A stretch of 54,771 bases of DNA from Clostridiaceae bacterium (GCA_003554105.1 PWFQ01000024.1:1-54771); one strand, 5' to 3'; counted from the stretch's first letter, positions 1 to 8,901 are shown. Made by a program: numbers and translations. Notes: generated by a model not told the origin, from the sequence alone.

Positions 1-14
1 CTCCCACCAAACGC

Positions 15-91
15 GGCCTGGTAGTTCAGTTGGTTAGAATGCCAGCCTGTCACGCTGGAGGTCGAGGGTTCGAGTCCCTTCCAGGTCGCCA
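15..91 (+). tRNA. tRNA-Asp (anticodon GTC)
   Basis: A full cloverleaf can be folded. The acceptor stem GGCCTGG pairs with CCAGGTC with one G-U pair, the anticodon stem CCAGC/GCTGG encloses GTC at 49-51, the T arm carries GGTTCGAGTCC, and CCA is encoded. It is the first of five closely spaced tRNA genes, probably one transcript. Confidence 0.97.
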
Positions 92-110
92 TTTAATTTC
101 ATAGCTTTAC

Positions 111-186
111 GCTGGCGTAGCTCAATTGGCAGAGCAACTGACTTGTAATCAGTAGGTTGCGGGTTCAAGTCCCATCGCCAGCTCCA
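111..186 (+). tRNA. tRNA-Thr (anticodon TGT)
   Basis: The acceptor stem GCTGGCG pairs with CGCCAGC. The anticodon stem ACTGA/TCAGT encloses the loop CTTGTAA, so the anticodon is TGT. The T loop is GGTTCAAGTCC and CCA is encoded. It lies 19 nt after tRNA-Asp. Confidence 0.97.
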
Positions 187-193
187 TAATCAT

Positions 194-276
194 GCGGGTG
201 TGGCGGAACTGGCAGACGCACTAGACTTAGGATCTAGCGCTCCGGCGTGGGGGTTCGAATCCCTTCACCCGCACCA
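194..276 (+). tRNA. tRNA-Leu (anticodon TAG)
   Basis: This is a class II tRNA with a long variable arm. The acceptor stem GCGGGTG pairs with CACCCGC, the anticodon stem CTAGA/TCTAG encloses CTTAGGA with anticodon TAG, and CCA is encoded. It is the third gene of the tRNA cluster. Confidence 0.97.
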
Positions 277-304
277 TTTTATTTTAATCCGCCAAAGGGA
301 ATAA

Positions 305-381
<77 letters not shown>

Positions 382-402
382 TTTCTGTAAATAGAAGAGT
401 AT

Positions 403-478
<76 letters not shown>

Positions 479-480
479 AA

Positions 481-520
481 AAGAAGCAAGGTTCAATGAA
501 CCTTGCTTCTTGTTATATAA
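481..520 (+). terminator. Terminator of the tRNA cluster
   Basis: A perfect 14-bp inverted repeat (481-494 with 498-511, 3-nt loop) starts 2 nt after the tRNA-Phe CCA end. The following tract is only moderately T-rich, so termination may be partial, but the position fits the end of the tRNA transcript. Confidence 0.7.
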
Positions 521-555
521 AATTACGAAAGATCCATCATAAAGGCTTCTCCCTA

Positions 556-584
556 TTGAGATTATCTTTGTTTTGTGAAATAAT
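556..584 (+). promoter_or_regulatory. Predicted sigma-A promoter of cdaA-cdaR
   Basis: TTGAGA (556-561), a 17-nt spacer and AATAAT (579-584) match the -35/-10 consensus well. It would leave a leader of about 80 nt before cdaA. No riboswitch was recognised in the leader. Confidence 0.5.
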
Positions 585-671
585 AATAGGGAATAAGTAG
601 TAATACTATTACAAATTGATAGACCACTGAATCTATGGGGGACAATATATAAGAATAAGAGGGTGCCGAAT

Positions 672-1523
672 ATGAGAGATATACTTCAAATTGTAAGCAA
701 CATCGGAGTACGTGATATGGTGGATATAACGATCGTTGCTTATGTTTTTTATAAAATCTATATGTTGATTAAAGAGACCCGGGCTAAACAGCTGGTAAAA
801 GGGATTGTTGTACTACTTGTTGTCACGCAACTCAGCGACTGGTTTCAGCTTCACGTTATGAACTGGATTCTGATCAACACTATGACCGTTGGTTTAATTG
901 CTCTTTTAATTGTTTTTCAGCCTGAATTAAGAAGGGCACTCGAATATATTGGAAGAACAAAACTATTGACAAAGTCCATGCAGGAATTAGAAAAAGAACG
1001 ATTTGAACATATCTCAGATGAAATGGTGGAAGCTATGAGCTCCCTGTCACGCCAGAAAATCGGAGCATTAATTGTCATGGAAAAGGAAACAGGGTTGAGC
1101 GAAGTTGCAGAGTCAGGAACAAACCTTGATGCAGATATATCACGGGGATTACTTATTAATATTTTTATGCCTAACACACCATTACACGATGGAGCAGTGA
1201 TTATTCGAAATGATAAAATTCTTGCAGCAGGCTGTTTTCTGCCTTTATCGGATAATCCGAGCTTAAGCAAAGAATTAGGAACACGTCATCGTGCAGGGAT
1301 TGGGATATCGGAAAAATCCGACGCTTTTGTAATTATGGTATCCGAGGAAACCGGTGCAATTTCTATCGCACAGCACGGAAAAATCAGCCGGTTCCTGGAC
1401 ACAAAAACCCTAAAAACTAAAATTATCAACACAATGGGTCCCGACAGGAAGAAAAAAACGTGGCCATTCATTAATCTGAATTGGAGGAAAAGCCATGAAA
1501 ATGATGAAAAGGATGGGGAATAG
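672..1523 (+). CDS. cdaA: Diadenylate cyclase CdaA
   Basis: CdaA makes cyclic di-AMP from two ATP molecules at the membrane; c-di-AMP controls potassium, osmolyte and cell-wall homeostasis. The 283-residue product has hydrophobic N-terminal segments (about 15-85) and then the DisA_N/DAC domain with the active-site motifs DGA (173-175) and GTRHR (203-207). The ATG at 672 is preferred because GAGGG at 658-662 is well spaced for it, whereas an in-frame GTG at 663 abuts that site. The 3' end overlaps cdaR by 29 nt, so translation is probably coupled. The length and motifs are those of the usual Bacillota enzyme, with nothing missing. Confidence 0.96.
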   Translation: MRDILQIVSNIGVRDMVDITIVAYVFYKIYMLIKETRAKQLVKGIVVLLVVTQLSDWFQLHVMNWILINTMTVGLIALLIVFQPELRRALEYIGRTKLLTKSMQELEKERFEHISDEMVEAMSSLSRQKIGALIVMEKETGLSEVAESGTNLDADISRGLLINIFMPNTPLHDGAVIIRNDKILAAGCFLPLSDNPSLSKELGTRHRAGIGISEKSDAFVIMVSEETGAISIAQHGKISRFLDTKTLKTKIINTMGPDRKKKTWPFINLNWRKSHENDEKDGE

Positions 1524-2841
1524 CATAGAAGGATTATTGGGAAAAAACCTGGGCACAAAAATTTTGGCTTTGGTTTTTGCTCTCTTTATGTGGATTTATG
1601 TGATGAGTGTTATTAACCCCGTTGTGAATGACAATGTGAATAACGTTCCGGTTCAATTGCTGAATTTGGAAGAACTGGAAAGCGATGGATTAGTCATAAA
1701 AGATGATGCTGACTTTGTTGTGAACCTCCGTGTATCAGGAAGAAGCGACGTGGTCTATCGTTTGAGTCGTTCGGATTTTGTTGTCACAGCAGATTTGACG
1801 GGTCATCGAAACATTGGAATGAATACAATTCAAGTGGATGTCCAGGTGGATGCTGATGTGGATATTGAATATACACCAAGACATATAAGGGTTGAACTGG
1901 AAGAAGTTGTGAGACGGCAAAAACCTGTAGAGCTTGAGATTATCGGGGAGCTCGCATCGGGATATATGCTTGGAGATCGACAAATTACGCCAAGTGTGAT
2001 TTGGGTTGAAGGTCCAGAAAGTAATGTAAATTCAGTACAATCAGTACTTGCAGAATTGGAGCTGAACGATGAAGACAGTGATATCAGGGCAAATCTTTCA
2101 TTAAAAGCCATTGACGCTGAAGGTAATGAGGTACAAGGGGTTCGACTGGAGTCGGAAGCAGTGGAAGTATTTTTGCCTGTCGAACAGACAAAAGAAGTGA
2201 CCATTAAAATTAATGCTGAGATAGAAACTGGCGAAGGATTTATCCTCAGAAATATTACGGTTAATCCTGAAACAGTTATTGTAAGGGGAAGAGAGGATCG
2301 CTTGGAAGATCTCACCGAGATTGAAACAGAATTTGTTCAACGCGAAGGAATAACAGAAGGGGAAACGATTCAGGTAAATCTGAATCTTCCTGAGGGAATT
2401 CAAATGGTTCAGAACGAAATAATATATCTTGAAGTAGAAATAGTGGAAGAAACTCAGGAAACGATAAACATTCCTGCAGAACAGTTAAGTATCGAAGGTT
2501 TAGAAGAGGACCTGGAGATAAACCCAGAGGAGTTTCCGGAAACATTTACAGTGAGATTTTTTACTCCAGCGGATCTAATTGAAAATATTCGTTCAAACTC
2601 AATCGAATTATTCATTAATCTGGAAGGACTGGGAATAGGGATCCATACTGTTGATCTTCAATACCGGGTGTCTCAGCAGTTCTCTGATGAAATAAGAGAT
2701 ATTGAAGTTGAACCCAGTACAGTTGTTATCGAAATCCTTCCTCCTGAAGAGCCTACGGAACCGGATGAAGAAGAAAATGATGAGAACGGTGAGAATGATG
2801 AAAATGATGAAAATGAAGATGACAGTGAAGGCGGAGAGTAA
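1495..2841 (+). CDS. cdaR: CdaA regulatory protein CdaR (YbbR repeats)
   Basis: CdaR is the membrane-anchored partner that modulates CdaA activity. The 448-residue product has a short cytoplasmic N-terminus, one transmembrane helix near residues 22-42, and a long extracellular region with several YbbR-type beta-rich repeats. It ends in an acidic tail of roughly 30 residues rich in Asp, Glu and Asn. GGAGG just upstream sets the ATG start inside the end of cdaA. The acidic low-complexity tail is longer than I would expect for the family and may reflect a saline or alkaline habitat. The usual next gene, glmM, is found about 10 kb downstream instead. Confidence 0.93.
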   Translation: MKMMKRMGNSIEGLLGKNLGTKILALVFALFMWIYVMSVINPVVNDNVNNVPVQLLNLEELESDGLVIKDDADFVVNLRVSGRSDVVYRLSRSDFVVTADLTGHRNIGMNTIQVDVQVDADVDIEYTPRHIRVELEEVVRRQKPVELEIIGELASGYMLGDRQITPSVIWVEGPESNVNSVQSVLAELELNDEDSDIRANLSLKAIDAEGNEVQGVRLESEAVEVFLPVEQTKEVTIKINAEIETGEGFILRNITVNPETVIVRGREDRLEDLTEIETEFVQREGITEGETIQVNLNLPEGIQMVQNEIIYLEVEIVEETQETINIPAEQLSIEGLEEDLEINPEEFPETFTVRFFTPADLIENIRSNSIELFINLEGLGIGIHTVDLQYRVSQQFSDEIRDIEVEPSTVVIEILPPEEPTEPDEEENDENGENDENDENEDDSEGGE

Positions 2842-2855
2842 AAGGGAGTGATCGG

Positions 2856-4583
2856 ATGGAGAACACATTGCAGGTGGTCCTGAATTGCAGTAATGATGGT
2901 GTTATTGCCGTTGATCGCAACAAGAAAATCATTCTGTTTAATCCCGCAGCGGAGAGAATTACCGGGTATTCAGCTTCGGAGGTTATGAATCAGCCGGTAG
3001 AAAATTTCATCAGAGAGACCAGACTGCCGTACGTTGTTGATCACGGTATTGAAGAAAGAAATAAAAGACAGTCATTAGGAAATACCATGATCATAACAAA
3101 TCGACTTCCCGTGAAAGACAATCACGGGAATATTACCGGTGCAGTCGCAGTATTTCGAGATGTTACAGAAATGGCAGATCTCAATTATGAAATTTATCAA
3201 TTAAAAGAAATGCAGAGTATGCTGGAGGCGATATTCAATGCCACCCAGGATGCGATTTCTGTATGTGATGAAAACGGGATTGTTGTCATGATCAATCCTG
3301 CGTATACACGCATTACAGGGCTGAAGGAATCAGACATTATCGGGAAACATACCGTAAACGATATTATTGAAGGAAATAGTGTGCACCTTGAGGTATTAAA
3401 GACAGGGAAGCCTGCCGATCGGACAAGATTAAGAGTGGGTAAGTTCAAACGAGAAGTAATCTCAAGCGCAGCTCCGATTATCGTAGACGGGAAATTGATG
3501 GGCAGTGTTGGAGTTTTACATGATGTGACGGAGATCAAAAGCCTTACTAAAGAATTAACGGAAGCCAAAAAAATTATTCGAAAACTGGAAGCTAAATACA
3601 CCTTTGATGACATTATTGCGAAGGATTCACAAATGCTTCAAGTAATGGAAAAAGGCAAGCAAGCTGCAGTTACTCCTGTGACTGTATTATTACGAGGGGA
3701 AAGCGGAACAGGGAAAGAACTGTTTGCTCACTCGATTCACAATCTATCAGATCGAAAGTACAATCAGTTTGTTCGAGTAAATTGCGCTGCAATCAGCGAA
3801 AGTCTTCTGGAAAGTGAGCTTTTCGGCTATGAAGAAGGGGCTTTTACCGGTGCAAGAAAAGGCGGTAAAATCGGTCTGTTCGAAGAAGCCCATGGAGGTA
3901 CGATTTTTCTTGATGAAATTGCAGAGATTCCTTTAAGTACACAGGTCAAATTGCTTAGAGTCCTTCAAGAAAAGGAAATTTTGAGGGTTGGCAGCACTAA
4001 AGCAATTCCTATTGATGTTCGGGTAATCGCTGCAACAAATGCGAATCTGGAGGAGATGCTCCGAAAAGGATCTTTTCGTGAAGACCTGTATTATCGATTA
4101 AATGTTTTCCCCGTTGTTATTCCGCCATTACGGGATCGAAAAGATGATCTTTATCCATTAGTGATGTATCTTATCATGAAATTCAATCAGGAGTATGGGA
4201 GGAACGTACAGGCGATTTCCAAAGAAGCCATGGAACATCTAAAAGATTATAATTGGCCGGGGAATGTGAGGGAACTCCAAAACTATATCGGGCGTACCTT
4301 GGTGAATATCAAGTATCATGAAAGGGAAATCTTTAAAAGACACCTTCCGAAATTCTTTGACCATGACAGGGAATTGATTGCAACGGAAAGTGACTTTTCC
4401 AAAGATGAGTCGATTTCCATTAAACGCGGAAAGTCTTTAAAAATGGTACTGCAGGAGAAGGAGAAAGAAGTTATAGAGTTGACCCTTAGAGAAATGGGAG
4501 GGAATCGAAGAGAAACTGCAAATGTACTTGGACTCTCTTTGAGAAACTTGTATTATAAAATAGATCAGTATGACATTCACTAA
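2856..4583 (+). CDS. Sigma-54-dependent regulator with two PAS domains
   Basis: This is an enhancer-binding activator that drives sigma-54 RNA polymerase. The 575-residue product contains a PAS domain (about 5-110), a second PAS domain (about 120-230), an AAA+ domain with Walker A GESGTGKE (281-288), the sigma-54 contact loop GAFTGA (328-333) and Walker B FLDEI (351-355), and a Fis-type helix-turn-helix at the C-terminus. The gene sits 254 nt before buk, and the gap holds three dyad sites plus a -24/-12 promoter, so it very probably controls the buk-ptb-buk/2-oxoacid oxidoreductase operon. The layout resembles BkdR-type control of branched-chain keto-acid genes. The PAS ligand cannot be told from sequence. 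Confidence 0.93.
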   Translation: MENTLQVVLNCSNDGVIAVDRNKKIILFNPAAERITGYSASEVMNQPVENFIRETRLPYVVDHGIEERNKRQSLGNTMIITNRLPVKDNHGNITGAVAVFRDVTEMADLNYEIYQLKEMQSMLEAIFNATQDAISVCDENGIVVMINPAYTRITGLKESDIIGKHTVNDIIEGNSVHLEVLKTGKPADRTRLRVGKFKREVISSAAPIIVDGKLMGSVGVLHDVTEIKSLTKELTEAKKIIRKLEAKYTFDDIIAKDSQMLQVMEKGKQAAVTPVTVLLRGESGTGKELFAHSIHNLSDRKYNQFVRVNCAAISESLLESELFGYEEGAFTGARKGGKIGLFEEAHGGTIFLDEIAEIPLSTQVKLLRVLQEKEILRVGSTKAIPIDVRVIAATNANLEEMLRKGSFREDLYYRLNVFPVVIPPLRDRKDDLYPLVMYLIMKFNQEYGRNVQAISKEAMEHLKDYNWPGNVRELQNYIGRTLVNIKYHEREIFKRHLPKFFDHDRELIATESDFSKDESISIKRGKSLKMVLQEKEKEVIELTLREMGGNRRETANVLGLSLRNLYYKIDQYDIH

Positions 4584-4586
4584 TAA

Positions 4587-4644
4587 TGCAAAATACTGCA
4601 CAAATAATGCAATAAATTGCACCAAAAGAATGCAACATTTTGCA
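4587..4644 (+). promoter_or_regulatory. Three enhancer sites TGCA-N6-TGCA for the sigma-54 activator
   Basis: Three 14-bp dyads of the form TGCA-N6-TGCA lie at 4587-4600, 4608-4621 and 4631-4644. Their spacing of 21 and 23 bp (about two helical turns each) puts them on one face of the DNA. They lie 125-180 bp upstream of the -24/-12 promoter, the usual distance for upstream activating sequences. Assignment to the adjacent regulator is inferred from position. Confidence 0.72.
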
Positions 4645-4653
4645 TTCTTTTTT
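4624..4653 (+). terminator. Terminator of the regulator gene, overlapping enhancer site 3
   Basis: A 12-bp stem (4624-4635 with 4640-4651, 4-nt loop) runs into a T tract. It lies 41 nt after the stop codon of the regulator. The third TGCA-N6-TGCA site forms the upper part of the stem, so the same bases would serve both as RNA hairpin and as DNA binding site. Confidence 0.65.
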
Positions 4654-4766
4654 ATGTGCTTTAACACTGTCTTTATAAAGACTGGTGAGAATTTGTGAAA
4701 CCTTTCATTTGCAAACGTGACAGGAATAATAGGAAAGTCTGGACTTGGTTATTTTGAGATCATAGT

Positions 4767-4782
4767 TGGCACAGAAGTTGCT
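4767..4782 (+). promoter_or_regulatory. Sigma-54 (-24/-12) promoter of buk
   Basis: TGGCAC-N5-TTGCT is an exact match to the sigma-54 consensus, with GG and GC elements ten bases apart. The start site is expected near 4793, about 45 nt before the buk start codon. It is the only such match I found by eye in the window. Confidence 0.88.
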
Positions 4783-4837
4783 TTAATATCATTAGAGTAT
4801 AAAGAAGATCAGAGTAAAAGTAAGAGAGGTGACTTAT

Positions 4838-5926
4838 GTGAAAAAGTATGTGTTAGCAATTAACCCAGGCTCGACGTCGACGAAAGTAGCGGTTTTTAAT
4901 CAAAACGAGCTTGTGACAAAACACTCCATTGATCACTCAACAAAGGATTTAGAAGCTTATGAGAGTATGGCAGACCAGTACCCTTTCAGAAAAAAAACGA
5001 TTCTTCAATGGCTGAAGGAAGAAGGACTGGAGTTGAAGGATTTAAAGGCAGTGGTGGGAAGAGGGGGCTTGCTAAGACCGATGCCCGGAGGTACGTATAA
5101 AGTGACTGAAGCGATGGAGGAAGATCTGAAAGTCGGATATCAAGGAGAACATGCTTCCAACCTTGGAGGGCTTATCGCCAAAGCAATCGCTGATGAACAG
5201 AGTATCCCCGCCTACATCGTGGATCCTGTTGCTGTTGACGAATTTACGGAAGAGGCAAGAATCTCAGGAATGCCTCAAATCAAGCGAAGATCTTTAGGTC
5301 ATGCCCTCAATATCAAAGCGGTGGGACACAGGGCAGCGGAGGAATTAGGCAAAGGATTTAACGAGGTCAATCTTGTTGTTGCTCACTTAGGTGGCGGAAT
5401 TTCTGTAGCCCCTGTCCGTAAAGGAAGAATTCTGGATTATAATAATGCCAACGAAATGGGGCCATTTTCCCCGGAGCGGACAGGAGGTTTGCCCGTCGGA
5501 GATTTGGTAAAAATGTGTTTTTCAGGTAGATATGACCATAAAACCTTAAAATCCATGCTGAGAGGGAAAGGCGGATTAAGCGCTTATCTCGGAACGAATG
5601 ATGCGAGACAGGTTGAAAACAAGGTCAATGCAGGAGACCAGGAAGCAAAACTCATCTATGATGCCATGGGATATCAAATTGCCAAAGAAATCGGTGCAAT
5701 GGCAACAGTGTTACATGGTGAAGTTGATGGCATTGTTCTGACCGGAGGAATCGCGCACTCCGATTATTTAATGGATCTTATTAAAGACCATATCAGTTTT
5801 ATAGGACGGGTATTTGTTTACCCCGGAGAAGATGAAATGAAAGCATTAAATGAAGGAGCACTAAGGGTTTTAAATGATGAAGAAGAAGTAAAAATTTATG
5901 AAAAAGAGGTGAAGATGAATGATTAA
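4838..5926 (+). CDS. buk: Butyrate kinase (first copy)
   Basis: This enzyme converts butyryl-phosphate (or branched acyl-phosphates) and ADP to the acid and ATP, the energy-yielding last step of butyrate or branched-chain amino-acid fermentation. The 362-residue product has the ASKHA phosphate loop NPGSTSTK near the N-terminus and later GGGIS and GGIAHSD motifs of the butyrate kinase branch. The GTG at 4838 follows GAGGTG at a normal distance; an upstream in-frame GTG at 4829 lies within that site. It is the first gene behind the sigma-54 promoter and overlaps ptb by 8 nt. Substrate choice between butyrate and isobutyrate/isovalerate is not visible. Confidence 0.94.
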   Translation: MKKYVLAINPGSTSTKVAVFNQNELVTKHSIDHSTKDLEAYESMADQYPFRKKTILQWLKEEGLELKDLKAVVGRGGLLRPMPGGTYKVTEAMEEDLKVGYQGEHASNLGGLIAKAIADEQSIPAYIVDPVAVDEFTEEARISGMPQIKRRSLGHALNIKAVGHRAAEELGKGFNEVNLVVAHLGGGISVAPVRKGRILDYNNANEMGPFSPERTGGLPVGDLVKMCFSGRYDHKTLKSMLRGKGGLSAYLGTNDARQVENKVNAGDQEAKLIYDAMGYQIAKEIGAMATVLHGEVDGIVLTGGIAHSDYLMDLIKDHISFIGRVFVYPGEDEMKALNEGALRVLNDEEEVKIYEKEVKMND

Positions 5927-6833
5927 GAACTTTGACCAACTTATGGAAATTGCTCGAAAAAGGGGACCTAAAAAAATCTCTCTTGCCTGTGCTGAAGATG
6001 CAGATGCTCTAAAGGCAATTGAAGCCGCAAGAAAAGAAGGAATTGTAGAAGCTATTCTTGTGGGAAATGAAAAAATTATTCGAGAAAATGCGAAAAAAGA
6101 AGATATTGACATCTCCAATTATGAAATCGTTAATGAAGAGGATATGATGGAAGCATCGTTAAAGGCTGTAGAAATTGTGTCCACCGGGAAAGCACATATG
6201 GTAATGAAAGGGTTAGTGGACACTTCAATTATCTTAAAAGCTGTGTTGAATAAAGAGGTCGGTCTTCGAACGGGGAAACCATTATCCCATGTGGCTTTAT
6301 TTCATGTACCCGGTTTTGATAAGATGCATCTTGTGACTGATGCTGCAATGACAATTGCACCGGACCTCGAGGGAAAAAAGGCATTAATTGAAAATATTGT
6401 TCCTGTGGCAAAAGCCCTGGATATCGATATGCCAAAGGTAGCAGTAATCTGTGCGAAAGAAAAACCGAATCCCAAAATGCCTGATACGATGGATGCAAGG
6501 GCATTACAGGAAATGAACGAAAGAGGAGAAATTAAAGACTGTATCGTCGGCGGACCTTTAGCCCTCGATAATGCTGTATCAAAGAAAGCTTCGGAAATCA
6601 AAGGGATTGATCATCCCTGTGCTGGAGACGCAGACATTCTTTTGACCGGTGATATCGAAGCAGGAAACGTATTGTATAAGTCTATGATCTACTTCGGGAA
6701 GGCAAAAAATGCAGGAGTAATTGTTGGAGCGAAAGCACCGATTGTTCTTACTTCAAGAGCAGACAGTGATGAAGCGAAGCTGTATTCCATTGCACTGGGA
6801 GTTTTGTGTGCTGCAGAGTTTTTCAAGAGCTGA
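5919..6833 (+). CDS. ptb: Phosphate butyryltransferase
   Basis: Ptb exchanges CoA for phosphate on butyryl-CoA or branched acyl-CoAs, feeding butyrate kinase. The 304-residue product has the phosphate acetyl/butyryltransferase fold, recognisable from the N-terminal KRGPKKISLACAED stretch and the C-terminal GAKAPIVLTSRAD segment. Its length is typical. It is translationally coupled to the first buk and followed by a second one, with the oxoacid oxidoreductase genes downstream, so the likely route is 2-oxoacid to acyl-CoA to acyl-phosphate to acid plus ATP. Confidence 0.94.
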   Translation: MIKNFDQLMEIARKRGPKKISLACAEDADALKAIEAARKEGIVEAILVGNEKIIRENAKKEDIDISNYEIVNEEDMMEASLKAVEIVSTGKAHMVMKGLVDTSIILKAVLNKEVGLRTGKPLSHVALFHVPGFDKMHLVTDAAMTIAPDLEGKKALIENIVPVAKALDIDMPKVAVICAKEKPNPKMPDTMDARALQEMNERGEIKDCIVGGPLALDNAVSKKASEIKGIDHPCAGDADILLTGDIEAGNVLYKSMIYFGKAKNAGVIVGAKAPIVLTSRADSDEAKLYSIALGVLCAAEFFKS

Positions 6834-6880
6834 TTTGAAGGTGGACAGCAATAAACGTAAATAAAAGAAGAGGTGAAACT

Positions 6881-7957
6881 ATGGGTGAAGCAAAAAGAAT
6901 TCTGACCATTAATCCGGGTTCAACGTCGACGAAAATAGCAATCTTCGATGATGAAAAACCTGTTTTTGAAGAGGTCTTAAGACACTCTTCGGAGGAAATC
7001 GGTCAGTTTGAGAAAATTTTTGATCAATATGAGTTTCGAAAAAAGGTGATCTTAGAAACCCTTAACGAAAAAGGAATTAATCTTACAAAATTAGCGGCGG
7101 TGGTTGGTCGGGGAGGACTTTTGAAGCCGATTCCGGGAGGAACCTATCTTGTAGATGAAAAAATGCTGGATGATTTAAAGGTAGGAGTCCTTGGAGAGCA
7201 TGCATCAAATCTTGGAGGTGTACTGGCTTATGAAATTGCAGAGCAATTAAACATCGAGGCCTTCATAGTGGATCCGGTCGTTGTGGATGAAATGAACCAC
7301 ATTGCCAGAATATCAGGGATGCCGGAAATTAAACGAAAAAGTATCCTTCATGCGTTGAATCAAAAAGCTGTAGCCAGAAGAGCCGCTGAAGAAATAGGAA
7401 AACCCTACAATGATTTAAATCTTATAGTAACCCATCTTGGAGGAGGAATTTCCGTCGGAGCTCATAAGAAAGGAAGAGTGATCGATGTGAACAATGCCCT
7501 CGATGGAGAGGGACCCTTCTCACCTGAACGGTCAGGTGGCTTACCCGTGGGCGATCTTGTAAAACTTTGCTTTTCAGGAAAGTACACCCAGGATGAAATT
7601 AAGAAGCTGATTAAGGGAAATGGCGGTCTCGTTGCTTACCTTGGAACCAACGATGGTCGAGAAGTGGTAAAGATGATTGAAGATGGAAATAAGCACGCAG
7701 AAGTGGTTTACAAAGCAATGGCATATCAAGTTGCGAAGGAAATAGGAAGCTGTTCAGCTGTATTAAAAGGAAAGATTGATGCTATCGTACTTACAGGTGG
7801 GCTGGCTTATGACAAGATGTTTATCAAATGGATTAGTGACAGCGTGGATTTTATCTCAAAAGTCTTGGTCTATCCGGGAGAAGATGAAATGATCGCTTTA
7901 GCCCAAGGAGGATTACGGGTTCTGAACGGAGAAGAGGAAGCAAAACGATATGAATAA
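6881..7957 (+). CDS. buk: Butyrate kinase (second copy)
   Basis: This 358-residue paralogue of the first butyrate kinase keeps the same motifs: [21 protein letters not shown] and GEDEM. AAGAGGTG precedes its ATG. The two copies flank ptb in one operon, which suggests duplication followed by divergence in chain-length or branched-substrate preference. That split is inference; both copies look catalytically intact. Confidence 0.94.
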   Translation: MGEAKRILTINPGSTSTKIAIFDDEKPVFEEVLRHSSEEIGQFEKIFDQYEFRKKVILETLNEKGINLTKLAAVVGRGGLLKPIPGGTYLVDEKMLDDLKVGVLGEHASNLGGVLAYEIAEQLNIEAFIVDPVVVDEMNHIARISGMPEIKRKSILHALNQKAVARRAAEEIGKPYNDLNLIVTHLGGGISVGAHKKGRVIDVNNALDGEGPFSPERSGGLPVGDLVKLCFSGKYTQDEIKKLIKGNGGLVAYLGTNDGREVVKMIEDGNKHAEVVYKAMAYQVAKEIGSCSAVLKGKIDAIVLTGGLAYDKMFIKWISDSVDFISKVLVYPGEDEMIALAQGGLRVLNGEEEAKRYE

Positions 7958-7967
7958 GGTGATTTGA

Positions 7968-8636
7968 ATGAATGACAAACGTATACGCATTATTATTGGA
8001 CATTACGGTAGCGGGAAAACGGAGTTTTCCATTAATTATGCGATTAAACTGAAAAAACAACATGAAAAAGTAGCACTAGTCGATTTGGATGTAATCAATC
8101 CCTATTTTCGATCCAGGCTACAGGAATCAATGCTGAATGAAAAAGGAATAGCAATGATTGCGAGTAATATAAAGGGATCTGGCTCAGATCTTCCGGCGGT
8201 GTCCGGCGGTGTCCTAGGACCTCTCCAGAATCAATCTACCCAAGTAGTATTAGACGTTGGAGGAGATTCCACCGGAGCGAGAACATTAGGAAGATACGAA
8301 GAGTATTTTCAAGATGGAGCGTATGATATGTTTTGTGTCGTAAATGTTAATCGCGGACAAACGGAAACCGTAGAAGGGATCCTTAGAAATGTCTATGCCA
8401 TTGAAAAAACTTCAAGGGCAAAGGTTACGGGTCTGATTAACAACACACACCTTCTCAGAGAGACCACTGTGGAAGATGTCCTCAAGGGTCAGAAAATTGT
8501 CAAACAAGCGGCAGATAAGCTTGGTGTACCAATTCGCTATGTAGTAGCATTGGAAGAGGTGGCAGCATCTTTACCTTCAAATATTGAAGGTGAGATTTTC
8601 CCCATAAAGCTATACATGAGAGAAAAATGGATGTAA
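7968..8636 (+). CDS. P-loop ATPase (ParA/MinD/CooC-like), unknown role
   Basis: The 222-residue protein starts with a P-loop GHYGSGKTE (about 10-18), followed by LVDLDVINPYFRS (switch I-like) and VVLDVGGDSTGA (Walker B-like), a layout seen in the SIMIBI class that includes MinD, CooC and NifH-type ATPases. It lies between buk and the ferredoxin-type subunit with only short gaps, so it is part of the operon. A maturation role for the iron-sulfur oxidoreductase, by analogy with CooC, is my guess. No membrane-targeting helix like that of MinD is evident at the C-terminus. Confidence 0.8.
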   Translation: MNDKRIRIIIGHYGSGKTEFSINYAIKLKKQHEKVALVDLDVINPYFRSRLQESMLNEKGIAMIASNIKGSGSDLPAVSGGVLGPLQNQSTQVVLDVGGDSTGARTLGRYEEYFQDGAYDMFCVVNVNRGQTETVEGILRNVYAIEKTSRAKVTGLINNTHLLRETTVEDVLKGQKIVKQAADKLGVPIRYVVALEEVAASLPSNIEGEIFPIKLYMREKWM

Positions 8637-8654
8637 ATAAAGGGAGGTAAGGAA

Positions 8655-8873
8655 ATGGCAAAAGGAAAAGTGCATTTTGATGATGACAAATGTAAAGGGT
8701 GTGAATTGTGCACGACGGTTTGTCCGGTAAATATCGTTTTGATGGACAAGGAGCGAATCAATGCAAAGGGGTATCATCCTGCAACGGTAAAAGAGATGGA
8801 GAAGTGCATCGGTTGTACCAATTGTGCAATGATTTGTCCGGATTCTGTGATTACCGTGGAACGAGAAAAATAA
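8655..8873 (+). CDS. 2-oxoacid:ferredoxin oxidoreductase, ferredoxin-type delta subunit
   Basis: The 72-residue protein carries two CxxCxxCxxxCP motifs (starting CKGCELC and CIGCTNC), so it binds two [4Fe-4S] clusters. In four-subunit 2-oxoacid oxidoreductases (Kor/Vor/Por) this subunit passes electrons to external ferredoxin. It comes first among the four subunit genes, has an AGGGAGGT site upstream, and is followed 28 nt later by the alpha subunit. Confidence 0.92.
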   Translation: MAKGKVHFDDDKCKGCELCTTVCPVNIVLMDKERINAKGYHPATVKEMEKCIGCTNCAMICPDSVITVEREK

Positions 8874-8901
8874 ACCAAACCGTTAAGGAGGGAATAATCA
8901 A

